Assembly (NCBI GenBank): GCA_027000105.1
Contig: JALTOP010000129.1
Coordinates: 1-10,894, forward strand
Source of the DNA: Planctomycetaceae bacterium
GTDB taxonomy: Bacteria > Planctomycetota > Planctomycetia > Planctomycetales > Planctomycetaceae
Reading direction: 5' to 3'
DNA: 10,894 bases
Part shown: piece by piece, positions 1-5,766 of the stretch
Numbering within the stretch: position 1 is the stretch's first letter
Layout of the letters: every line of letters starts with the position of its first letter
The notes under the pieces: generated by a model
Database searches by the model: none
What the model saw: only the letters and a program-made list of their open reading frames with translations
What the model was told of the DNA's origin: nothing
Made by a program: the position numbers and the translations under genes

Positions 1-1585
1 GCCATCGGCTCAATTTGCTCTGATTGATTGCTTTGATCAATTGGCGATCTTCATCGCTGAACATCGAGCGGACGTGAACCTGATTCCGTCCATTCTTCTT
101 GGAATCGTACATCGCCTCGTCGGCTTGCTGGATGACCCGTTCTGCGTAATTGTTGTCGATGCGTCCAGGCAATGTGATGGCAGCTCCGAAGCTGGCCGTG
201 ACAGGAACGGGTGTTGTTTCGCAGTAGAATTCTCCCGCTTCCAAAGCGGCCCGGATTCGTTCAGCCAGTTTTTCGATCCCTTTTTCCGTGGGATTGCTGA
301 CCAGAATGACGAATTCTTCGCCACCATACCGCGCGAGAATATCGGTTGAACGCAAGTTTCTCGCGATCAGGGCCGCGGCCCGCTTGAGAACCTCATCGCC
401 AAACTGATGTCCGTAAGTGTCATTGAGTGATTTGAATTTATCGATATCGGCAAAGATGACCCCGAACGGAAGGCAGCGATCACAAGCGACGTGAATCGCC
501 TCCGCAACGGCCTCATCAAAATAAGCGCGGTTGTAGATTCCGGTTAAAGGATCACGTGTCGCTTTTTTTTGCAGCTCGAGGTTTTGCGACTCGAGCCTTT
601 CTTTTTCCGCTCTGATTTTTTCCTGTTCTTCGCTCAACTGCTGATTGGCCAGTTGCGATCTCATCGTGAGCTGAAGGAGTTGCTGATTCGCCTGAGCCAT
701 CAGGTCGCCCGGATCGCCGATGTCGCTCATATCGACAGAAAACAGATCTCCCGCTTCTTCGATGCGGCCATTCAGGCCTTCCAGAAAGGCATCAACAGCG
801 GCTTCATCCATGTTGAAGAATCGATCCGCCAAAAAGCGGGTGCGTTTCAGTGCCAGGCCGCTGACTGAAGAGAGATAGTAGTCTCCCACCGCATTGGAGA
901 ACACCATGGCGGCAGCGAGCGTATCTTTTTCTGGATCGATTTCATTCACGAGGGTCTCTTCGTCCGCGTGCTGAAGTCTGACTCCTTTCATCAAGGCGTC
1001 TGGCAATCCCCAGGATTCCATCAATCTGGATGAAACGTACGCATGATCGAGGCCCAGGAATTCTTTTTCGGTATCGACCAATTCCCTTTCCTGCGATTCA
1101 GCGGTCATCAAGGCGGGGAAGTAGTCACGGGGAACCGCTTTGAGCAGCGCCAATCTGCCAATATCCATGAGCATACCGGCCAGAAAGAACTCGCATTCCA
1201 ATCCTTTGGCGCATCTACTGCCCAGTGTTTCTCCGGCGACGGCATGAATGATCGACTGTTTCCAGTAGGCTTTGTAATACGGCTGCAATGGGCCGGTGTT
1301 GACGGAGTCGCTTGCCAGGGAGAAGCTGAGAGCCAGTGATGTGACAACTGTTGTTCCGAGCAGAGGAACCGCTTTGTCGATCGAAGTGATCTGTGACGTA
1401 AAACCGAAAAAGGAGGAGTTGGTTGATTTCAGAATCTTTCCGCAAATAGCCGGATCGGTTTTAACCAGTTCCACGATCTCGGATATTTCGGTTTCCGGAT
1501 TTTTGGAAAGTTCTAGTAAACGAATCGCCACACCGGGCAGCGTGGGGAGTTGGGTCGATTTCCATATTTTTTCAGCGTCGAACAT
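1..1585 (-). CDS. HDOD-GGDEF diguanylate cyclase (3' end outside window)
   Basis: Predicted cytoplasmic enzyme making cyclic-di-GMP from two GTP, coupled to an HDOD sensing/scaffold domain. 528 residues are visible without a stop. Residues about 13-205 form the HDOD domain (LPTLPG near the start, then VELVKTDPAICGKIL). About 295-342 is a Gln/Glu-rich coiled coil. The GGDEF domain runs from RDPLTG (344-349) to the ADEAMYDSKKNGRN region near 500. The active-site signature is GGEEF (421-425), a catalytically competent variant. RSTD (412-415), five residues before it, is an intact inhibitory I-site, so product inhibition is expected. Only a short C-terminal tail seems to be missing. The start is ATG 1585 with GAGG nine bases upstream. 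It is the third gene of a leftward cluster, 104 bp after the CheY-like receiver, so phospho-CheY may influence its activity (inference). Confidence 0.93.
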   Translation of the reverse strand, partial: MFDAEKIWKSTQLPTLPGVAIRLLELSKNPETEISEIVELVKTDPAICGKILKSTNSSFFGFTSQITSIDKAVPLLGTTVVTSLALSFSLASDSVNTGPLQPYYKAYWKQSIIHAVAGETLGSRCAKGLECEFFLAGMLMDIGRLALLKAVPRDYFPALMTAESQERELVDTEKEFLGLDHAYVSSRLMESWGLPDALMKGVRLQHADEETLVNEIDPEKDTLAAAMVFSNAVGDYYLSSVSGLALKRTRFLADRFFNMDEAAVDAFLEGLNGRIEEAGDLFSVDMSDIGDPGDLMAQANQQLLQLTMRSQLANQQLSEEQEKIRAEKERLESQNLELQKKATRDPLTGIYNRAYFDEAVAEAIHVACDRCLPFGVIFADIDKFKSLNDTYGHQFGDEVLKRAAALIARNLRSTDILARYGGEEFVILVSNPTEKGIEKLAERIRAALEAGEFYCETTPVPVTASFGAAITLPGRIDNNYAERVIQQADEAMYDSKKNGRNQVHVRSMFSDEDRQLIKAINQSKLSRW

Positions 1586-1689
1586 TTATTAAAGCCTCGT
1601 GCCGGATCAGATGCCCTCGAATTAAATGACCAGGTTACCAATGGAATGATGCAAAAAGCAGACATTCGGTGATATACCCTAGGTCAAAA

Positions 1690-2055
1690 TCAGACGTGGC
1701 AGCCGACCCATTTTTCGAGTTTGTCCTTCAACGCATCCGGCGTGAATGGTTTTACCAGATAATCCGATACGCCGGCCTGCACAGCCAGAATGACACGTGC
1801 TTTTTCCGCTTCCGTTGTGATCATGATAACCGGAACCTGGGTATTGCCCTTGCGTATTTCTTTCAGGAATTCCAGACCGTCCATGTTGGGCATATTCCAG
1901 TCTGTGAAGACGACGTCGTAATTGTTGGCCCGAAACAGGGCCAACCCCTTGACTCCATCTTCACCTTCGTCGATATCGTTGATACCGAGTTTGTTCAAGC
2001 ATCGCTTCTGGATGGTCCGCATTGTTCCAGAATCGTCGACAATCAGAACTTTCAT
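1690..2055 (-). CDS. Stand-alone CheY-like response regulator receiver
   Basis: A single receiver domain of 121 residues with no output domain, the size of CheY. All phosphorylation residues are present: acidic pair D7-D8, phospho-acceptor D52 in the FTDWNMPNMDG segment, switch Thr at 80 (ITTEAE), and K102 in LVKPF. It should be phosphorylated by a histidine kinase and act by protein contact. It lies 141 bp downstream of the CheX-type phosphatase gene and 104 bp upstream of the HDOD-GGDEF gene, all on the same strand. The natural inference is that CheX removes its phosphate and that the GGDEF protein, or a distant motor, is its target. Without cheA, cheW or a flagellar gene nearby I leave the symbol blank. 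The start is ATG 2055, preceded by AAAGGG about 11 bases upstream. Confidence 0.95.
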   Translation of the reverse strand: MKVLIVDDSGTMRTIQKRCLNKLGINDIDEGEDGVKGLALFRANNYDVVFTDWNMPNMDGLEFLKEIRKGNTQVPVIMITTEAEKARVILAVQAGVSDYLVKPFTPDALKDKLEKWVGCHV

Positions 2056-2120
2056 TGTTTACCGTACCCTTTCAATTACAACTCTCGATTTGTCTTGAAG
2101 CATCCCTGAGCGCTTCTTGT

Positions 2121-2143
2121 ACCGCATGCAGTGTTTATGCGGT
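2121..2143. repeat. Perfect inverted repeat between cheX and cheY-like gene
   Basis: Arms ACCGCAT (2121-2127) and ATGCGGT (2137-2143) pair perfectly around a 9-base loop. On the plus strand it is followed by TGTTTT. On the minus strand, where the genes run, it is preceded by A-rich sequence and not followed by T's. It is therefore not a normal terminator for cheX. It could be an mRNA processing or stabilising hairpin in the 141-bp spacer, or a protein-binding dyad. Confidence 0.4.
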
Positions 2144-2196
2144 TGTTTTCTTGTGCCCTTGCAGGGCCTGATCTGGAATTCTGCCCCAATCGGGTC

Positions 2197-2685
2197 TCAA
2201 TCCCGAAATCCGAATTCGATTGTGAATGGCCCAATTTCCGACTCAAAGTGAATGCACATGGGAGTCGTCACTTCGGGCGGATAAAGAACTTCATGATTTT
2301 CGCCCAGAACCATGTTGGGAATACTTAAAGTCAGGTTCAAATGAGCCAGATCCGCTTTGGCCGACCCGGCAATCATGTTCGCAATTTCTCCGACTGCATC
2401 GCACACCTCGGAAGTAATTTCGTCGGCCTGCTCAAAGACAAGGCGACTCAGTATTTCCAGTGCGGCTTCATTGGAAACACTGAAAATAATCGTCCCACTC
2501 ATTTTCCCGGTTAATCCGACAATCGCGCTGAGTGGATATTTGGGAGAATGTCCGCTTTTGACTTCCAGACTGATCCGTTTGGGGGAACAGTTCAGCATCG
2601 ATTCAAAAGTTCGGATCACCGAGGTGATGATGGGATTGACGAGTGAGGTTGTCGATTCTGCTTTTTCCCGGATGGCAGTTTTCAT
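2197..2685 (-). CDS. cheX: CheX-type CheY-P phosphatase
   Basis: Predicted cytoplasmic phosphatase of the CheX/CheC/FliY superfamily, which removes phosphate from CheY. It has 162 residues from the chosen start, close to the usual CheX size. The catalytic signature is the helix AVGEIANMIAG, with E100 and N103 forming the ExxN motif known from CheX. A central IIFSVSNEAALEIL segment and a C-terminal FTIEFGF strand complete the fold. CheX usually dimerises. I chose ATG 2685 (MKTAIREK). The frame extends upstream to a TTG at 2748, but those 21 residues do not look like CheX. The ribosome site before ATG is weak (GGTAG). It is the first gene of the leftward cluster with the CheY-like and GGDEF genes. 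A long gap upstream (2686-3414) probably holds its promoter. Confidence 0.88.
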   Translation of the reverse strand: MKTAIREKAESTTSLVNPIITSVIRTFESMLNCSPKRISLEVKSGHSPKYPLSAIVGLTGKMSGTIIFSVSNEAALEILSRLVFEQADEITSEVCDAVGEIANMIAGSAKADLAHLNLTLSIPNMVLGENHEVLYPPEVTTPMCIHFESEIGPFTIEFGFRD

Positions 2686-2896
2686 TGTGTCTTGTCTACC
2701 TATGTTGCAAATGATTGTTTTAATTGATGCCCAGCACGATATTTTCAATGAGGCTCAAAACCATGATCAACGCTCAAAATGAATCGGTCGTACTGGCCCG
2801 GCCGATATTCGCCCAGTTTGTAATCTGTACCGAAGAATGTCCCAATCGCCATTCAGGGGCACTAACACCAATTTCAATATAGGACAACATTTTTGT

Positions 2897-2912
2897 GGAT
2901 ATCGGGATATCC
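2897..2912. repeat. Inverted repeat GGATATC-gg-GATATCC
   Basis: Seven-base perfect arms with a 2-base spacer, the size of a typical dimeric-repressor operator. It sits about 210 bp upstream of the cheX start and about 500 bp upstream of the LuxR-type start. A second dyad (2928-2943) lies 15 bp away. There is no T-tract, so a terminator is unlikely. Confidence 0.35.
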
Positions 2913-2927
2913 TGGCTTACAGGTCGA

Positions 2928-2943
2928 TGAAATCGATATTTCA
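2928..2943. repeat. Inverted repeat TGAAAT-cgat-ATTTCA
   Basis: Six-base perfect arms separated by 4 bases, close to the 2897-2912 dyad and sharing the GATAT core. The two could be bound by the same factor. AT-rich dyads of this size occur by chance, so this is weak alone. Confidence 0.28.
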
Positions 2944-3210
2944 GGGATATGACTGCCTGACTTTTTCATCGTTGGTTTCGCTATGCCAGGTTTAAATTCA
3001 GCATTTGGATGCGAAAAAAGAGGTATATTCCCTCAAATAGAAACGGAGCAGGTGTTCGGATCAATAAATTTACTATATTCGATAAAGTGATCCAGTATAA
3101 GAGGGGTGTTTGAATAGGGGCTGACGTGAAGCTGGGAGAGCCAGGGGAACTTCCCAAAATTCTGTTTTGCTCCAAGCAGGGAAATGACTGTATGAGAGCA
3201 AACGAGGGGA

Positions 3211-3227
3211 GTGACAGACTCTGTCAC
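3211..3227. repeat. Inverted repeat GTGACAG-act-CTGTCAC
   Basis: Seven-base perfect arms with a 3-base spacer, 187 bp upstream of the LuxR-type start. It is short and highly symmetric, as expected of a transcription-factor site. GG before and CC after slightly extend the symmetry. The following bases (CTGTTTCG) do not make a terminator T-tract. An operator for the neighbouring regulator is possible but untested. Confidence 0.4.
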
Positions 3228-3414
3228 CCTGTTTCGTGCTGTTGCTGTTTCAAGTTAAAAATTGCGTAGAAAATTGCCTGCCGAGCAGATAAACAAAAAA
3301 TGGATAGCTTGAAGTTTGTTAACTGAGAGCCGCAGGAATCGCTGTTGACCTTCGAAAAGAAGGATCTACGAGAAGGGGCGTTTTCCTGCTTGTTCTGATC
3401 GAGAGGCAATGAGG

Positions 3415-4101
3415 ATGTTTACTGATGTTTCTTCGAGAGGTGTACCTTCCCAAAGCGGCAGAACAGTTCTTGTTGCTGAATCTACCACACTTTTGCGGGA
3501 AGCCTTGAAAGTCTGGTTGGAAACGATTCCGGTTGTTGTGCGGGTTTATACCGTTGGGCGATCCACGGAATGTTTGGAGATGGCGTTGCAGCTTTCTCCT
3601 GACCTGGTTCTTCTACCATCAAGTTTCGACGGCGAACCAGCCGTGCGAACTGCCATGCAGATGAAACAGCACAATCCGCATTTGAAGATCGCGTTCTGGC
3701 TTGGTGAGATATCTGATCTGCTGTTATGCGATATCCTGGCTTCCCGGCCGGTTGGAGTGGTCAGCACCCGGGAATCTCCCGATCAGATCATCAAGACAAT
3801 CGAGCAGCTTCTGGAGGGAGTTCATACCTGCTCCGATCGATTGAGCGGACAGGTGCGAAGAATTCAGGATCATCTTGCCCGTTCCCGGGGACGAAAAGAT
3901 ATCATCGGATTGACGGCTCGTCAAAAAGAAGTGTTAAGATTTCTGGCACAGGGGCACAGCGTGAAAGAGGTCGCCTCCAAAATGCACCTTTCCGCAAAAT
4001 CGGTCGACAGCCACAAGTATCGAATTATGAAAAAACTGGGAATTCACGATCGTGTCCACCTGACACGTTTCGCCATTCGCGAGGGCCTGCTTGAAGTTTG
4101 A
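3415..4101 (+). CDS. LuxR/NarL-family regulator with degenerate receiver domain
   Basis: DNA-binding transcription regulator. The frame opens at ATG 3409 (230 aa). I prefer ATG 3415 (228 aa) because GAGAGG (3401-3406) lies 8 bases before it but only 2 before ATG 3409. In the longer numbering, residues 18-140 form a receiver-like domain and 165-228 a LuxR/GerE helix-turn-helix (LTARQKEVLRFLAQGHSVKEVA, then SAKSVDSHKYRIMKKLG). The HTH is a very good family match. The receiver lacks its chemistry: the acidic pair is replaced (VLVAES), the phospho-acceptor position in DLVLLPSSF is proline or serine, and the conserved Lys position (GVVSTRE) is threonine. It should therefore not be phosphorylated in the usual way and may respond to a ligand, a partner or nothing. 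It diverges from the cheX cluster. Confidence 0.92.
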   Translation: MFTDVSSRGVPSQSGRTVLVAESTTLLREALKVWLETIPVVVRVYTVGRSTECLEMALQLSPDLVLLPSSFDGEPAVRTAMQMKQHNPHLKIAFWLGEISDLLLCDILASRPVGVVSTRESPDQIIKTIEQLLEGVHTCSDRLSGQVRRIQDHLARSRGRKDIIGLTARQKEVLRFLAQGHSVKEVASKMHLSAKSVDSHKYRIMKKLGIHDRVHLTRFAIREGLLEV

Positions 4102-4121
4102 ACGCTGCGAGCGGTGATAAA

Positions 4122-4191
4122 TGATAATCTCGCTATTATCGCAATTAAAACATATTGTTCCATTTCATGTTATTTCATCGTATCACGATGA
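4122..4191. terminator. Two hairpins between convergent genes
   Basis: The 120-bp gap between the LuxR-type gene (ending 4101) and the dipeptidase gene (ending 4222, opposite strand) holds two perfect dyads. One is GATAAT/ATTATC (4123-4128, 4135-4140, 6-base loop). The other is TCATCGT/ACGATGA (4175-4181, 4185-4191, 3-base loop). Their position fits transcript ends for both converging genes. Neither is followed by a clean T-tract, so intrinsic termination is only a guess. Confidence 0.3.
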
Positions 4192-4221
4192 TGGCAATGA
4201 GTCGCGAAGCGGGGCAACGAG

Positions 4222-5316
4222 TTACGATGGCGGCAAGATACTGCGAAAGGCCCGTATCCAGTTTTTGCTGAATATTTTTTCGATATCTTCTTCGCTGTAG
4301 CCGCGGCTGCTCAGAAGTTCGTCCATGCGTTGTAAGTCTGCAATTGATTTCAGGTCGCAAGGAGTCTGTTCGTTGCCGAAGCCACCATCGAGATCGCTGC
4401 CGATGGCACAGTGATCGGTGTTTCCCGCGAGTTGGCAGATGTGGTCGATATGATCCACAGCCGATTCAATCTTCAAATCATCGGCAACGCTGGAGCCGAT
4501 TTCCCAACCCTGTTTCAACATCCAGGCGTCGAAAGCCGTCCCGATGACCGCCCCGCGCGCGATCAACAGGCGAATCAAATCGTCGCTCAACTGGCGATCT
4601 CCCGGAACGAGCGCTCTGCAATTATGATGCGATGCCCAGATAGTTCCCTGATACAGATCGATCGCTTCTTCCATGCTGCGATCACACAAGTGTGTGACAT
4701 CCAGTCCCATATTCAATCGTTGCATGTTTTCCAGCAGTTTTTTTCCGTTAGATGTCAACGGCCCCTGCACGGCGGTTCCCGCGGCGTATTGTCCAAATCC
4801 GTAATGAACCGGCCCGATGGCGCGCAGTCCATTATCGTACCACAATGAAAGTTCGTCCGGTTCCGTGATCGGATCTGCTCCTTCCATCGAAAGAATCATT
4901 CCCAAAGGGAGAGTCTCTCCCGGTTTCATGGCGTTCCATTGGGCGAGGTGATCGTCAAGATCGGCTTGTGTCTGAATCAGACGGATCAGCCCTTCCCGCT
5001 CCCACAAAGTGTAACAGGCGCGCTGGGCGTGTGCGGCGGCGAAAGCTCCGATGCGGGTTGTGTAATCGATATCCGTCCGCAGATACTGCTTTTTCAATTG
5101 GAGTTGCGGCCCACTTCTCGCCAGCAGTGTTGCCAAGCATAAAAAGATGTTCCCTTTGTGCATTTCCTCGAACGTGAGCACAGCCTTTCCGCGGTAGGGA
5201 ACATCGGTCATGGCTGCTTCCCGCTGGTTTAGTTCGGTCAGGCTTTGCCTCAAGTCCCGGTCATGCGAAGCTGCATTCCAGGCCAGATCCAAATGGGCAT
5301 CAACCAGCAGTTTCAT
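4222..5316 (-). CDS. Peptidase M19 (membrane dipeptidase / renal dipeptidase family)
   Basis: Predicted zinc dipeptidase of the amidohydrolase-fold M19 family, 364 residues, normal family length. Metal-binding positions are recognisable: H8 and D10 (DAHLDL), bridging E145 (ILSMEGADPI), H209 (DVTHLCDRSM) and H230 (ASHHNCRAL). D308 lies in IGSDLDGGFG. All are intact, so it should be active. Family members cleave dipeptides, including some D-amino-acid or atypical ones; the substrate cannot be read here. There is no signal peptide or membrane segment, so it is probably cytoplasmic despite the family name. The start is ATG 5316 with AAGGCGAG just upstream. It stands alone, converging on the LuxR-type gene and diverging from the DUF1207 gene. 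Confidence 0.95.
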   Translation of the reverse strand: MKLLVDAHLDLAWNAASHDRDLRQSLTELNQREAAMTDVPYRGKAVLTFEEMHKGNIFLCLATLLARSGPQLQLKKQYLRTDIDYTTRIGAFAAAHAQRACYTLWEREGLIRLIQTQADLDDHLAQWNAMKPGETLPLGMILSMEGADPITEPDELSLWYDNGLRAIGPVHYGFGQYAAGTAVQGPLTSNGKKLLENMQRLNMGLDVTHLCDRSMEEAIDLYQGTIWASHHNCRALVPGDRQLSDDLIRLLIARGAVIGTAFDAWMLKQGWEIGSSVADDLKIESAVDHIDHICQLAGNTDHCAIGSDLDGGFGNEQTPCDLKSIADLQRMDELLSSRGYSEEDIEKIFSKNWIRAFRSILPPS

Positions 5317-5375
5317 CGTTGCTCGCCTTTCTTCCGGTTTCTCATTGCTGTTCCAGATTATTATTGTTGTTGCAA

Positions 5376-5404
5376 ATTGCTCTCGATATCGTATTGCTCT
5401 CGAT
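5376..5404. repeat. 12-bp direct repeat upstream of dipeptidase gene
   Basis: ATTGCTCTCGAT occurs at 5376-5387 and again at 5393-5404, a 17-bp period, 60-88 bp upstream of the dipeptidase start. Two copies on the same face and at promoter distance could bind a regulator. They could also be a chance duplication. Confidence 0.4.
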
Positions 5405-5491
5405 GCCGAATGTTAGCCGTATCTCCGGGGCTCAGACAAGCCCAGCACGGCTGGTCTGTTCTGACCGCCGTAACCAAAATGATATTTTTCC

Positions 5492-5519
5492 AAAAATTGC
5501 GAGCCGTTCGCAAATTTTT
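5492..5519. terminator. Symmetric terminator-like hairpin
   Basis: Stem TTGCGA (5497-5502) and TCGCAA (5508-5513) with a 5-base loop. It is flanked by A5 (5492-5496) and, after one A, T5 (5515-5519). The flanks extend the stem and give a T-tract on either strand, so it could end transcripts in both directions. It lies 181 bp upstream of the dipeptidase start and about 250 bp upstream of the DUF1207 start. It therefore follows no annotated gene end. Confidence 0.45.
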
Positions 5520-5630
5520 ACAGATAGTAATACAGAGAAAGAATTGCCCGGTTTTGGTCTGCAGGTGTCTGGGTGATCCCCGCGGAATCGAGATTTTCTT
5601 GTAACAATTACATGGAAACCGGATCGAATT

Positions 5631-5644
5631 GTAAGCCTGCTTAC
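5631..5644. repeat. Palindrome GTAAGC-ct-GCTTAC
   Basis: Perfect 6-base arms with a 2-base centre, 123 bp upstream of the DUF1207 start. A related small dyad, TGTAA/TTACA, lies at 5600-5612. Both contain GTAA/TTAC and could be half-site pairs for one regulator, but the support is only symmetry and position. Confidence 0.28.
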
Positions 5645-5651
5645 TAAATGG

Positions 5652-5704
5652 AGAGGATTCGGAGAGAATTGGGGGCAAAATGAATTCCTCTAGGTGTTTT
5701 TTTT
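5652..5704 (+). terminator. Hairpin plus T8 tract upstream of DUF1207 gene
   Basis: Arms AGAGGATTC (5652-5660) and GAATTCCTCT (5682-5691) pair with a single bulged T around a 21-base loop. Five bases later comes T8 (5697-5704), then TTTTT again at 5707-5711. It is 62 bp before the DUF1207 ATG on the same strand. It could be an attenuator in that gene's leader or the end of a short upstream transcript. The long loop and the gap before the T's weaken the call. Confidence 0.35.
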
Positions 5705-5766
5705 GCTTTTTGATACAACCTGCTTCCCTTCAACATATCCCTCCTCCAATCTGACGGACATTTTTC

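Larger units (their letters stand above)
2686..3414. promoter_or_regulatory. 729-bp divergent intergenic region with several dyads
   Basis: No convincing gene lies here; open frames of about 60 codons on the minus strand resemble no family and lack good start sites. The region separates the leftward cheX cluster from the rightward LuxR-type gene, so it should carry both promoters. Visible structure: GGATATC/GATATCC (2897-2912), TGAAAT/ATTTCA (2928-2943) and GTGACAG/CTGTCAC (3211-3227). GATAT recurs at 2898, 2906, 2935 and 2946. TATATT (3074-3079) and TATAAG (3096-3101) resemble -10 boxes but lack matching -35 boxes at normal spacing. The whole stretch is more AT-rich than the flanking genes. 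Confidence 0.5.
5317..5766. promoter_or_regulatory. 450-bp divergent intergenic region, dipeptidase / DUF1207
   Basis: No convincing protein gene; a 105-codon minus-strand frame (5361-5678) has no recognisable features. The region must carry promoters for both flanking genes. It contains a 12-bp repeat at 17-bp spacing (5376-5404), a terminator-like hairpin (5492-5519), two short palindromes (5600-5612 and 5631-5644), and a second hairpin followed by a T8 tract (5652-5704). Two terminator-like elements upstream of both flanking genes are unexpected. They suggest a small transcript or a leader attenuator. Confidence 0.45.

Noticed and set aside
2686..2748. Upstream TTG start extending CheX by 21 residues
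   Set aside because: The extra residues do not fit the family N-terminus and ATG 2685 gives the usual length.
2906..3742. 13-bp match GATATCCTGGCTT at 2906-2918 and 3730-3742
   Set aside because: One copy is inside coding sequence of the LuxR-type gene and the other is part of a dyad; most likely chance.
5361..5678. 105-codon minus-strand open frame in the dipeptidase/DUF1207 gap
   Set aside because: No family resemblance, no ribosome site, odd composition, and it overlaps the hairpins and palindromes of the region.
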